In this document: piece after piece, positions 19,646 through 28,873 of the stretch
Numbering within the stretch: the stretch's first letter is position 1
Layout: every line of letters begins with the position of its first letter
Origin: Prochlorococcus sp. AG-412-I05
GTDB taxonomy: Bacteria > Cyanobacteriota > Cyanobacteriia > PCC-6307 > Cyanobiaceae
Assembly (NCBI GenBank): GCA_003214855.1
Contig: QCLC01000001.1
Location: 1-64,000 of the forward strand
Length of the DNA: 64,000 bases
Reading direction: 5' to 3'
Made by a program: the position numbers and the translations under genes
Notes under the pieces: model-generated
What the model saw: only the letters and a program-made list of their open reading frames with translations
Database searches by the model: none
Told to the model about the DNA's origin: nothing

Positions 19646-19732
19646 ATGTTCGCTCTTGTTTGCAGATGGGCGGTCGCCAAGGCCGCCTTTTATTTGTGGG
19701 CCTATTGAGACAGGGCTCCTTCCATTGATTCA

Positions 19733-20653
19733 ATGGCCACGCCCTTTGAAATGCCTGATCATCTGTGTGAGCAGATGGAAGCGGGGCAGCGGCTTAGGAA
19801 TCAGGGCTATCGCGGCCGGTTTGCTCCGTCTCCGACTGGACCATTACACCTGGGTAATCTGTGCACGGCTCTGGTGTCTTGGTTGCAAGCGCGCTTGGCT
19901 AATGGGGCTTGGCTGTTGCGGGTGGATGACCTGGATAAGCCTCGCAATCGTGTTGGAGCGGCTGAGAACCTGCAGCAGGATTTGCACTGGCTAGGCCTTG
20001 ATTGGGATGGCCCCGTGGTGTTTCAGAGCCGCCGCCGTGGCCTTTACAATTCTTTCCTCTCGGCTCTGAGGCGTCAGGGGAAGTTGTATGCCTGTCGATG
20101 TAGCCGGAGAATGTTGGCTGACATCTCAGCACCAGCTGGGCGGCACTCGATTTACCCAGGCACGTGTCGAGATCTGGAGCTGTTTTGGGGGTGGCATGAG
20201 GGCAGGCTGCCCAGTTGGCGTTTAAGGGTGAGCAAAGAGTTCTCCCATACCAGTGGGGACGTGATTTTGCGGCGCGCTGATGGTTTTATCGCTTATCACT
20301 TGGCGACAGTTGTTGATGAACTGACTCTCGGGATTAGCGAGGTGGTACGCGGTGAAGACTTGCTTGAGGCTATGAATGCACAGCTCGCTTTGATCAATGC
20401 GATTTCAGCGCGGCCTGTGATCTATCGCCACGTGCCGTTGTTGTGTGATGATCAAGGCAGGAAGTTGGCCAAGCGAGAGGGACATGCTGGTTTGGAGAGC
20501 CTGCGTTCCGAGGGACTGGGGCCTTCCCATGTGGTGGGCTGGCTTGCTGCTAGCCAGGGCCTTGTCCCTTTTGGTGATGAACTCACGGCAGGGGAGTTGT
20601 TGAGTGAGTTGAAGAAGAAGGAGGGGATTCTGAAAAGCGTGCTGAAACCTTAA
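19733..20653 (+). CDS. gluQ: glutamyl-Q tRNA(Asp) synthetase
   Basis: A GluRS paralogue without an anticodon-binding domain that glutamylates queuosine in tRNA-Asp. GRFAPSPTGPLHLGNL carries the HIGH-like motif and KLAKREGHAG replaces KMSKS. The zinc-binding insertion is visible as CRCSRRM, with a later Tyr and Cys (YPGTCRD). The 306-residue length is right for GluQ-RS and far too short for GltX. The start is ATG at 19733. Confidence 0.93.
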   Translation: MATPFEMPDHLCEQMEAGQRLRNQGYRGRFAPSPTGPLHLGNLCTALVSWLQARLANGAWLLRVDDLDKPRNRVGAAENLQQDLHWLGLDWDGPVVFQSRRRGLYNSFLSALRRQGKLYACRCSRRMLADISAPAGRHSIYPGTCRDLELFWGWHEGRLPSWRLRVSKEFSHTSGDVILRRADGFIAYHLATVVDELTLGISEVVRGEDLLEAMNAQLALINAISARPVIYRHVPLLCDDQGRKLAKREGHAGLESLRSEGLGPSHVVGWLAASQGLVPFGDELTAGELLSELKKKEGILKSVLKP

Positions 20654-20743
20654 AGGCGCAACGTCTCCAATTCTTAACGAAGCCTTCGGGATCACAATCG
20701 CAAAAATGTATGAAAATAAACAGCCACCTAATGCATACAATCA

Positions 20744-20941
20744 ATGGCGATCTGCCCTAACTGCGGAGGTAGTGGCATTCAACGCATCAGTCACCTGCGG
20801 TTTCGTACCTGCTTGGACTGTCTTGGCCAGGGGAGCGTCATAGAAGAGCCGAACACTCGTTATGCGCTGGAGTCTCCAGTTGGAGATCTTCAAGTTGAGC
20901 AGACGATCAAGACTCCTGTTGCTGCTCCTGTGGCGAGCTGA
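20744..20941 (+). CDS. small DnaJ-type zinc-ribbon protein (65 aa)
   Basis: Two CxxCxGxG motifs, CPNCGGSG at residues 4-11 and CLDCLGQG at about 25-32, form one probable zinc site as in the DnaJ Cys-rich domain. The remaining half is a short acidic and Val/Pro tail without structure. It has no J domain. Such single-ribbon proteins are common in cyanobacteria and their partner is unknown. The gene lies 90 bases after gluQ on the same strand and is the last confident gene before the gene-poor region. Confidence 0.7.
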   Translation: MAICPNCGGSGIQRISHLRFRTCLDCLGQGSVIEEPNTRYALESPVGDLQVEQTIKTPVAAPVAS

Positions 20942-22104
20942 TCAAAATTTTTAATCTTTTGCAAGCAATTAAGCCTATGCAGCTCCCTTAAGAAAGGGGA
21001 AGGTTGATCAATACATGTTGTGTATTAAGACAAGTATGAGTTGAGAGTTGAAGCCAATGGAGCTCTAGTCTCTTTATATTACCGGCATCACTAAATGATG
21101 CTGTTAAACACTATTTATGCTTTGACCAATTATACCGCTATCACTCAAAGGGTGTTTCTAATTGCCACTATGTTGAAGTGATTTTTAAATGGCTTGTGAG
21201 CTACTTGAAGAAAGAGCTAGAAGCAAAAAGAAGAGTGCCTCGCCAGGCGAGTTGCGATGGTATTGGAATTTCGATCTTTGCTCAATCAGAGGGTGGTGGC
21301 CTGTGTGATGCGGCTACGAGGCAATCACCTGGCATCAGTTGATGAGAAGGCATTGACCATCGGCTTGGGTCTGCCAACGTGAAGTAACATTCAGTTGGAA
21401 TCCATGAGCCCCACTTCTCGAACAAAGTGCGTTTCCAGTATGTCTGTGGTGGCTTGAAGCCTGGGATGGCAGGGAGCTCAGGCACTAAGGCATGCTGCCA
21501 TGATTCCGACTTGAGAATGGCCGCCTTCAGTGCGTTCCTGGGCTAACTGCTTCGCCTCAGGAACAGATTCATGTTTTAGAAGGCCGCATCTCAGAGGATC
21601 AAAAGTCTGAAGAGCAGGTCGAACAAAACATCGAAGGTTTAAGTCGTTTTGGTTTGGAAGGAGCTGCTCTTGAAGGACAACTGCTAAGGCTGAGCTAGTG
21701 CTGGATGGTGATGGCATTGAATCGGCTCAAATTCACTGGTATCGCGCAAAGGCAAACGCCCTTGGCAACTTGTAGCGAACGCTTCTGAAACCACCTATCC
21801 AGCTTGGGAGCAAAGATTTAGGATGTTTTCTGATGGCCGTCCTGGCTGTTTCTACAGGTGATGGAAATGTGAATCGAACAAATAGCAACGTGATTGGCCC
21901 GATTACCGCTAGATGATTAGCTGATCAAGAGATTTCATTTTCTGCTTGTGGGAGGCTACCTATCAATGACTTGAATAGACTTTCAATTCTTGGTCGAGAT
22001 CCATCAGCGCACTGATAATGAGCCACTGCTTTTTTGTGAGTCAATGACTAAAGCTTTTTCTCGCATGAAATTTATGATTCCAATGGTTCAGTTTTTATTT
22101 GGCC
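20942..22104. other. gene-poor stretch with possible relic ORFs
   Basis: No gene could be called in these 1.16 kb. Two minus-strand ORFs of 67 and 79 codons (21282-21485, GTG start, and 21478-21717) adjoin by an overlapping stop and start. On the opposite strand a start-less frame at 21504-21698 reads like coding sequence (LEGRISEDQKSEEQVEQNIE). They exclude one another, and none has a recognised domain. The base composition is A+T-richer than in the housekeeping blocks. Confidence 0.4.
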
Positions 22105-23808
22105 TCAAGATGAACAGCTATAGTGCGATATGCCGCCAGCATTGAAGAATGCTTTAGGTTTTAGGCGATAATATTTATCTTCTATTTCTTTTGATTGCTC
22201 ATCATAAGGATGGCTTAGCATTTCTTGTAGCTCTTTCACTAAGGAATAGTCACCCTCTTCGGCCTGCTTATAGGCAGGGGCAATTAACCACTCTCGCCAA
22301 GTATATTTTGGATTAGTTAGTTTCATGATTTTTGACGTCTCTGTTGAATTGCCGTTGTTAAGTATGATATCGCGCCAGCTTTGCAGCCAAGATTGCCATT
22401 GCTTATCGATTTGTTGTGAAGTTTGGATGTAGAAGCTCTTTTTTAATGCTGATAAATCATTTGGTATATTAGATAGCTCGCGAAAGAAGATGGTGTAATC
22501 CACTTTTGAATTGATCATTAACTGCAATAATTCCTCAAATAGATTGGAGTTGTATTCTTTCAAGCCAAGCTTGGCTGCCCACATTTTTTGGATTTGTTTA
22601 TCCATGGCTTGTTCAAAGCCATCACGCACCTGGTCAAACTCTTTTAAGGCTTTAGCGTCTTCTTCAAGTAGCGGCCTTAAAGCTTTCCAAAACATATGAT
22701 AATTTGCTTCCGCCGCGATTGGTTGATTGAAGTATGAAAAGTGTTTGCCGCCGCCAGTCCAAGGCTGAAATTTAGGATCAAAGATTTCACAAAATCCAAA
22801 TGGTCCATAGTCGAGGGTGAAGCCACCCGCGGCGCAATTGTCACTGTTGAAATTGCCTTGGCAGTAGCCAATGCGGAGCCAATTTGCTACCAATAAAGTA
22901 AGGCGATCACGAAATAGCCGCGCCAACTCCACCAATTGAACTGTAAAAGCAAGGTTTTGATTGATGTTGTTTTTGTATTCTCGTTCAATTAAATGCGACA
23001 CAATCATGCGCAACTCTTCTAATGCTCTTGGATGAGCATTGCTGCGAGTACGACGCGCAAATAATTCTAGTTGACCAACTCGCAAAAAGGATGGTGCTAC
23101 GCGAGTTGAAATTGCTACAGGATTCTCCACCAAAATATCAGGGTCGGTAGATTGGGAGTATTGAGAATACCAAGGGCGGGTGATCGTCTCAGATTTAGAA
23201 ACATAGAGTGTTAACGAACGCGATGTTGGAACACCTAAAGCCTGCATATATTCTTGCGCTAGAAATTCACGCACACTTGAACGTAGTACTGCGCGTCCGT
23301 CGGCACCACGGCAATAAGGCGTTGGACCACCACCTTTTAATTGCATTTCCCAGCGTTTGCCATTAATGATTCCTTCAAAGACAGATATCGCTCGGCCATC
23401 GCCATATCCATTACCAGTACCAAATGGACATTGTTGGGTGTATTCTCTGCCATAAATCGATAGTGCATAACCAGTTGCCCAGCCAACCTGTCGCATAGGC
23501 TCACGCGTAGCAGAGAGATCACCTGAAAATAACTTGCAAAATTTTTCATTAAACGCCAGCTCGTTGTTCAAGCCAAGTTCATTAAAAAATGTGCTGCTAT
23601 GAGTTACATATTCTGGGTTTTTAAGTGGCGTGGGTGTTACAGGTACGAAATGACCAGAAAAAACTTGTCTGGCAAGGTGATCATCACCATCTACCCTGGC
23701 ATCAGGGTCAGTATTTAAGCTATTCATCAGAGAATAATCCGCCAGCTTCTCAAACTCATCGACTGTCGTTACGCAGGGAGCAGCAGATGGTTTAGATGGA
23801 TGCAACAT
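22105..23808 (-). CDS. selO: SelO/YdiU protein adenylyltransferase (pseudokinase)
   Basis: SelO proteins transfer AMP to hydroxyl groups of protein targets using a kinase-like fold with flipped ATP. Family signatures include [56 protein letters not shown] and [20 protein letters not shown], the last holding the metal-binding Asn and the DFG-like Asp. The protein ends ...SCSS, so the Cys at the antepenultimate position matches the redox Cys (Sec in animal SelO) known in this family. At 567 residues it is longer than the E. coli protein, with extra N-terminal and internal sequence. The gene is visibly A+T-rich with TTA/AAT codons unlike the lpx genes, which suggests transfer. It is isolated from other genes. 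Confidence 0.93.
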   Translation of the reverse strand: MLHPSKPSAAPCVTTVDEFEKLADYSLMNSLNTDPDARVDGDDHLARQVFSGHFVPVTPTPLKNPEYVTHSSTFFNELGLNNELAFNEKFCKLFSGDLSATREPMRQVGWATGYALSIYGREYTQQCPFGTGNGYGDGRAISVFEGIINGKRWEMQLKGGGPTPYCRGADGRAVLRSSVREFLAQEYMQALGVPTSRSLTLYVSKSETITRPWYSQYSQSTDPDILVENPVAISTRVAPSFLRVGQLELFARRTRSNAHPRALEELRMIVSHLIEREYKNNINQNLAFTVQLVELARLFRDRLTLLVANWLRIGYCQGNFNSDNCAAGGFTLDYGPFGFCEIFDPKFQPWTGGGKHFSYFNQPIAAEANYHMFWKALRPLLEEDAKALKEFDQVRDGFEQAMDKQIQKMWAAKLGLKEYNSNLFEELLQLMINSKVDYTIFFRELSNIPNDLSALKKSFYIQTSQQIDKQWQSWLQSWRDIILNNGNSTETSKIMKLTNPKYTWREWLIAPAYKQAEEGDYSLVKELQEMLSHPYDEQSKEIEDKYYRLKPKAFFNAGGISHYSCSS

Positions 23809-24002
23809 TCTTGTTAAAAGTGACTTAGGAGGTCCGCCAACGGCCCTCTATGTGTTTTGAACACCAGCGTATAAGCAAAAACGTTGCGCCGAAGCAACTT
23901 CTCTAGGGTGCTTTCTTGAAATTCGTTTTGCTGCAGTGGGCTGCTAAGCCTGATCTAGGCATCAACCCACCTTAGTATTCAGCGATTACTCTTCTAATGG
24001 CT

Positions 24003-24152
24003 TTAAGCCCTTTGCTTTTTTGGTGGGTAGAGGTGTGCTGTCTTCACATACAGGATGCGGGAACACGTTGCACCAAATAACACTATTGAGCCTGCAAGAA
24101 GAACGTTCCAAAAGAAAGGAGGGATATCAAAAAGAATGTAGTGGAGAATCAT
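24003..24152 (-). CDS. small membrane protein (49 aa), below ORF-track cutoff
   Basis: Reading the minus strand from ATG at 24152 gives a 49-residue protein beginning MILHYILFDIPPFFWNVLLA and ending in a basic tail (YPPKKQRA) before TAA. It has one or two closely spaced hydrophobic segments followed by positive charge, the pattern of a small inner-membrane protein with a cytoplasmic C-terminus. An in-frame GTG three codons upstream is an alternative start. No family is recognised. It lies downstream of nothing obvious on its strand and is convergent with no gene. Confidence 0.5.
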   Translation of the reverse strand: MILHYILFDIPPFFWNVLLAGSIVLFGATCSRILYVKTAHLYPPKKQRA

Positions 24153-24354
24153 CCAGCTCACTCATGCTTAAACAGCACTTCTAGATATAGCAATGCAATT
24201 GCCTGCTGACTGCTGAATCCAGCCCTTACCCGCTCGATTCGTTATCGGGGGTACTGGCTTGGTGTGGGATGCCTGAAGGAGAAGCCTTTTGATTTGAATG
24301 CCACCGTATACAGAGAGAAGACCTGTCTTCCGTCACTGCTGAGGTCTACACCCT

Positions 24355-24555
24355 ATGGGTAAACAAGAGAGAAGAGCACGCTTCAAAGCGATGACGAGTT
24401 CTGAGAGGAAAGCTCTGATCAGGAAAAAAATGAAAGCAGCAGGGTTAGTAGAAGGCAGTGGGGTACCTGGGACAACCTTGTCTTCATACGATCAAGAGCA
24501 AGTAAGGGAACTGATCCGAATTACCAGCTGTTTCCCTGAGATGCGTAGCGATTAG
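24355..24555 (+). CDS. small basic hypothetical protein (66 aa)
   Basis: Not recognised. It is highly basic at the N-terminus (MGKQERRARFKAMTSSERKA) and predicted helical, then Gly/Ser-rich, ending with a second helix (DQEQVRELIRITSCF). A GAGG lies about 12 bases upstream of the ATG, which is long for a ribosome site. It is the first of three small plus-strand genes in a row. Confidence 0.5.
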   Translation: MGKQERRARFKAMTSSERKALIRKKMKAAGLVEGSGVPGTTLSSYDQEQVRELIRITSCFPEMRSD

Positions 24556-24708
24556 GGGGGTGAACTTCACCGTTAGCAACGGAGCAGCCTGTTGGTTCAC
24601 GACCTTTAACAGGATTTTGGTTCTTTTGTCTGACCAAAATTGACACTGTGCCCCCTTTCCGTCTCCGTTGAATCGTTACTAGGCTGCGCCTGACGCAATC
24701 ACCAAGAC

Positions 24709-24969
24709 ATGGTTCGCTCGTTGACAACCGCTGCAGCGGCCGCAGTTCTGATGTGCACCCCTGCGATGGCATGCAGCAATCAGTCTGAGCAATTGGTTTC
24801 ACAGTCTCAAGAGAGTGACGTGTACTTCCGGCGCAAGAGCAACCAGCCGCTGGTGAATGAACAGACCAGCATTGATGCAGAGAACTGCATACCCAACGCG
24901 GATGGAGGTTTCACCTGTGATACCAAGGTGATTAACCCCGTAAGCCCAGATAACAAATACAGGAACTAA
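24709..24969 (+). CDS. small secreted protein (86 aa) with Cys pair
   Basis: The N-terminus is a signal peptide (MVRSLTTAAAAAVLMCTPAMA, cleavage before CSNQ). A lipoprotein is possible because Cys follows AMA, although the lipobox is weak. The mature part is polar, with two Cys spaced by nine residues near its end (NCIPNADGGFTCDTKV), which could form a disulfide in the periplasm. The family is not recognised. The stop directly abuts the GTG of the next gene, so the two are likely co-translated. Confidence 0.6.
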   Translation: MVRSLTTAAAAAVLMCTPAMACSNQSEQLVSQSQESDVYFRRKSNQPLVNEQTSIDAENCIPNADGGFTCDTKVINPVSPDNKYRN

Positions 24970-25176
24970 GTGGACAAAAAGCCCTTTTGGGAACCAAGGA
25001 TGATCTGGCGAGCGGTTGTGATCGATGTTGTGCTGTGCGTGCTCATGCTCATCCTCTCGCTCATGTCTGATGAACAGTTCTGGCGTGTGTTCTATGCATC
25101 CGGTTCCCTGCTAGCGATCATTGATGCGATATGGGCATCGCGTGTACTTGATGCTGTAGAGGAAGAGCAAGACTAA
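24970..25176 (+). CDS. small two-helix membrane protein (68 aa)
   Basis: Not recognised. The sequence predicts two membrane segments (AVVIDVVLCVLMLILSLM and VFYASGSLLAIIDAIWA) separated by a short DEQFW loop, with an acidic C-terminus (DAVEEEQD). The GTG start at 24970 follows the upstream TAA with no spacer. The pairing with a secreted partner suggests a joint envelope function, which is inference. Confidence 0.55.
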   Translation: MDKKPFWEPRMIWRAVVIDVVLCVLMLILSLMSDEQFWRVFYASGSLLAIIDAIWASRVLDAVEEEQD

Positions 25177-26117
25177 ACACACAGCAGACGCCACTTCCTC
25201 GTCTAAGGCTCATCGCTAGGCACGTCAAAACCATGAAAAAGGCGCCCTCATCGAGCAGTGCCCATACCGACAAACTTGGGTGAGGAGTGCCTTATTTCAA
25301 TCCTACTCCTCTATTGGGGCCTTAATCAACGAAAAGTGAGTGTATGAAGCGTGTTCGTTTTTTGTCATCATATTTTGATTAAAAAATCTTCTATCGTTCA
25401 ATCTCAAGCTGATGAGTTTAAGAATCGACTGAATTGAATAAAGCTGATACGACAGTCTGAAAATAGATAGAATCAGTTAATGTTGCTCAGTCTTCTTAAA
25501 TCTTTCGTCAATATTGGATTGATATTTCAAGCGCTATGAGCGTTTCTGCCAGTGTTATCGTCATCACGCCAAAGCTGCTCCTAAATGCCACTGGGGTAGT
25601 CGCATGCTCAAACGGCTAATCAGTCATTCAAGAACCACAAGGAAGAACAAGAGGTTTTCTCCTGGCTAACAACGATTGCCATGGGATTGGGATGTTCGCC
25701 TCAATCAAATCCCTGAGAACTGGCATCAAGTTGCGGAGAGATTTAGAAGAGCGAATGGCATCCGTAATGGTGATTCACGTCTGTTGCTGTGGTGATTAAG
25801 TTGAGGATATAAGTAGTTTTAGGGCGAAAGTATTTAAAGGTATATTTGTGATGAATACTAAAAACTATTGTTGACTTTTACCTGCTAAAGAAGACGTAAA
25901 GGCAACTTTCTGCAAGTCAACGTGCCAGGTATCGATGGTTATTTCAAGCCAATAGTGAGGTGGTTAAAGGAATAACAGTACCCTGCATAAGTAGGAGCTT
26001 TACTTCTGTAATCTCATTTTTTGTAAGAATCTCAATAAATCTCTAAGGTACACATCTAGGTGGTTGACAATAACTAAATTAAAACCCCAATATCGCACCA
26101 AAAGTCTCATGGACTAC
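25177..26117. other. intergenic region of 0.94 kb
   Basis: Apart from the hairpin at 25239-25293, I found no gene. All frames are broken by frequent stops and the DNA is A+T-rich. Short open stretches (for example around 25630-25800) lack starts or familiar sequence and may be decayed coding DNA. Confidence 0.4.
25236..25293 (-). terminator. candidate hairpin, terminator-like on the minus strand
   Basis: AAGGC (25239-25243) pairs with GCCTT (25289-25293), CTCA (25247-25250) with TGAG (25281-25284) and CCCA (25261-25264) with TGGG (25277-25280). Read on the minus strand the stem is followed by five Ts. It lies 62 bases after the small membrane gene on the plus strand, and 0.8 kb after the beta-barrel gene on the minus strand. 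It may be a terminator or part of a structured RNA. Confidence 0.35.
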
Positions 26118-27083
26118 TCAGAAATCACAACAGGCAGCCCAACACTTCACGCAGCCATCGTGCACCCTTACATCCCGATTAGCTGGTGTTGCAGATAACG
26201 CTTGAATTGCAGGCATCACTGCTGGTTGTTTCTTGCTTGGTGCTCCATAACCATTGCTGCCAAAACGATATTTAATGTCTGCCGTAAAGCGAGTATCAAA
26301 GGCTTCATCGTAAGAAAGATTGGCGCCAAGCGTTAAACCATTGCTGATGTTGTAAGCCAGCCTGCCTTTAACGCCAGAACCATCAGCTTCACCGAGATCA
26401 CCACTTTGGTAGTAGTAACCAACAGAGGCGTTGAGATCAGTTGTGATGCTGTAGCCAACATCCAAGCCGTAGGCATCAAGAGCACCACCTTTGAAGTGGC
26501 TATTCAGGCGTTTCTCGACATTACCAATAGGAACCAGTGCATAGGCATTGAAGTTCCAAGTGTCTGAGACTGCTTCTAACCCTGCAGCAACTTGAGAGAA
26601 GAACACATCACGCTTTTCAAAGACATTCGCGCTGGTATCAACATCATCTGTATTCATCGGACGGTTGTCATAGCCAGCATTGATGCCATACATCCAGCTG
26701 CGATCACCATTGAGCCAGCGGTAACCCAAACGGGTTGAGGTGGAGATGGTGGTACCAGCGACATCGGTATTAACGATGCTGCTTTCTCCATCGCGATCAG
26801 CAAAGTTGGCATTGGCTAAGGCATCAATAAACCAAACGCTGTTCTCTCCAACGGCAATGGGAAGAAACGCGCCAATACCGGCCTGGTTAGGCGTTCCAGC
26901 TCCTTGCAGTGCACCTTGAAAACCCCAGTTAAAATGCACAACATCTTTGAGTTTGATCTCCATTACCCCAAGATCATCTGCACTGCCATCGTCTTGAGCA
27001 GCGACTGGTTGTATGGGATTGCTGGCAAGGGCTAGTGCAGCAGCACCAGCAAGCGATAGAGGAAGGCGAAAGTAATGCTGCAC
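26118..27083 (-). CDS. outer-membrane beta-barrel protein, inverse-autotransporter-like
   Basis: A signal peptide (SLAGAAALALASNPIQPVAA, then QDDG) precedes about 265 residues of alternating beta-strand sequence. GYRWLNGDRSWMYGINAGYD resembles the intimin/invasin inverse-autotransporter barrel, where 'GYR...W.YGINAFYD' is typical. Repeated aromatic strands continue to YRFGSNGYG. No passenger domain follows. After a Pro/Lys/Ala linker the protein ends in a short Cys-rich tail (GCVKCWAACCDF) that does not look like a barrel end, though the last residue is Phe. The specific family is an inference from pattern. A porin or adhesin anchor are alternatives. Confidence 0.65.
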   Translation of the reverse strand: MQHYFRLPLSLAGAAALALASNPIQPVAAQDDGSADDLGVMEIKLKDVVHFNWGFQGALQGAGTPNQAGIGAFLPIAVGENSVWFIDALANANFADRDGESSIVNTDVAGTTISTSTRLGYRWLNGDRSWMYGINAGYDNRPMNTDDVDTSANVFEKRDVFFSQVAAGLEAVSDTWNFNAYALVPIGNVEKRLNSHFKGGALDAYGLDVGYSITTDLNASVGYYYQSGDLGEADGSGVKGRLAYNISNGLTLGANLSYDEAFDTRFTADIKYRFGSNGYGAPSKKQPAVMPAIQALSATPANRDVRVHDGCVKCWAACCDF

Positions 27084-27342
27084 GGGGATTGAACGCTTAA
27101 AAGTTCAGCCAAAATCGCTTTAAAAACTGAGTTTTAGAGCAGAGATTGAGGCAGTCTTTTGGTTGGCACTGCTGGCCCTCATCTCTACGCTGCAGCCAGC
27201 GCCTTTGCATCAGGCTGTGCTTTGGTCACATCAACTGAAGAAAAAGGCACTTTCTTGATTAGCGGCATGCACATTACTTTTGAGCATTTGTGATTGACCC
27301 ATGCATTTGCGTTGAAATAAGCACCGTTCTTGCGAAGGAATT

Positions 27343-27690
27343 ATGTCGTTCCTAGGTCAGGAGTCTCAGAGATGCTGCCTCTTGCTGCAGCTTGTGCTCT
27401 GTGGTTCTCTTCCACTCCTAGGGATGATTCCTTTAAGAGCGGCTCAGCTTCCAGGCCTCAGGCCGCTAGCACTCGCATGCTTTGAATCTGGTCAGCTCAA
27501 CGCATGCCAAGCCGCGTTGCTGCGGGCGGAAGCCCTGCAGAGACGTGCAGGCTCTCAGAGCAATTATGCCTGTCAGACCTTGCTGCTTGGCTTGCAAGCC
27601 GATGTGATCATGAGTCAGCTTCAGGCTGGACGTGGTGATGATGCTTTGATCCTGCTGGAGGAGGCCAGCAACAGTTGTCGAGGTTTGTGA
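27343..27690 (+). CDS. secreted hypothetical protein (115 aa)
   Basis: AAGGAA lies a few bases before the ATG, a good ribosome site. The N-terminus is hydrophobic (CCLLLQLVLCGSLPLLGMIPL) with a likely cleavage after RAA. The mature part is a helical hairpin-like sequence with Cys at regular intervals (ACFESGQLNACQAALLRAE and SNYACQTLLL), reminiscent of TPR helices, but only one repeat is present. The family is not recognised. It is divergent from the beta-barrel gene across 259 bases. Confidence 0.6.
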   Translation: MSFLGQESQRCCLLLQLVLCGSLPLLGMIPLRAAQLPGLRPLALACFESGQLNACQAALLRAEALQRRAGSQSNYACQTLLLGLQADVIMSQLQAGRGDDALILLEEASNSCRGL

Positions 27691-28368
27691 TCTAAGAGAG
27701 CAGAACTAGTGATCTCTTGAATTGCTTTTAATCGTCTTTATTGTTGCCCCGGTAACCCTTACCTTCAGCTTAAATATTGTCTTGACCCTCCTGCGCTTCT
27801 TGATAGCCCAGGGCCGATGCAGCACAAGCCTTGCTCACTGATCCTTGCAGCAGGGCTCGGCAAAGCTGGCCATAGAAACATTGGGATGCCTATTCTTGGA
27901 GCTATGGCTGAGAAGACTTTGTTTTTTATTTCGTTGCAAATAGGAAGCAGTTTATACACAGCTTTTGGAGCAATCACATCTTTTGCTGCTGCTTGACTAA
28001 TATCTAAGTTTGTGGATTTTCATCAACCTGTATCAAGACAATGCAATGATTTACAGCATCTAATCTAGTTTGCCAGTGGCGCTAAAGAACCTTCCCTGCT
28101 TGTCTATTGACTTTCAGCATTGAGCCTCTTGCCTGCGATTGGCCCTATGAAAACTATAATTTTGTTGATTAATGGCTTAAAGCATGCCTGCAAACTCCAA
28201 GGTATTTGCATACGGGGTCGCTGATAATCATTAGCCCCCTTAATGTTCTGAACTTTCAAGTCTGGTGAGCTGATGCTATAATGGTTTTTAAGAGTTAAAA
28301 CTCTTTTCCTGCCTCCTTCCATCGTCGACACTTGTTAATGATGGAAGCTGTGATCTATTTGTTGATCC
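27691..28368. other. intergenic region, nothing convincing
   Basis: About 0.68 kb. ORF-track entries on the minus strand (27765-27977 and 28104-28331) lack ribosome sites, domains or coding-like composition. I see no hairpin with a T-run. Confidence 0.35.
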
Positions 28369-28560
28369 ATGTTCAGAGATCTGCTCCTTGCGTTGCCTGT
28401 TGAGCAAGACATTTTGATTCAAATTGTGTTGGCGTTCGTCGGCCTATTTGTTTGGCTGTGGGCCGTTGGTAGGGGAGGTAGTTGGGCTTTTGGTGCATTT
28501 GTAGTAGCGCTTTGGTTTTTGACAGCGATTGGGCTGATTACCTGGAATTTTTCGGAATAG
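28369..28560 (+). CDS. small two-helix membrane protein (63 aa)
   Basis: Not recognised. Two hydrophobic segments (IQIVLAFVGLFVWLWAVG and WAFGAFVVALWFLTAIGLI) are linked by RGGS. The N-terminus MFRDLLLALPVEQD is amphipathic. The ribosome site is weak. The size and layout match many small picocyanobacterial membrane proteins of unknown function. Confidence 0.55.
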   Translation: MFRDLLLALPVEQDILIQIVLAFVGLFVWLWAVGRGGSWAFGAFVVALWFLTAIGLITWNFSE

Positions 28561-28873
28561 CAAGCAGCTCAATCCCCCCTTATGGATACCAGTCTTGTGG
28601 AGAAAGCACTTGTCTTTAAATCCGCTTGAACAATCCACAGGCGATGCACTTGTAGACAAGTTCTGAGTTTGTTTCCGTTCAAGTCTTGTGACCCTTCGCT
28701 GCTTGCCACTCGCGCCAACCATGCTTTGCCTGGCTTGAATCGAGCTGTTCCCGTGAGGTTTCTTGGCGCTTTGCGGGGATGGCCTCATCAATGAGGCTTG
28801 TACTTCAATTCATGTTTGCAACAGCGAAAGCATGAAAAGGCGCTATTCTTGATAGAGCTTGCTTTTGCGATCA
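28561..28873. other. intergenic region, no gene seen
   Basis: About 0.3 kb between two small membrane-protein genes. The long minus-strand ORF 28444-28791 is antisense to the upstream gene and Ser/Lys/Pro-rich, so it is probably chance. Confidence 0.35.

Noticed and set aside
27185-27274. 29-codon minus-strand reading frame ending PDAKALAAA before the beta-barrel promoter region
   Set aside because: Too short to support without conservation, and no ribosome site or neighbour evidence.
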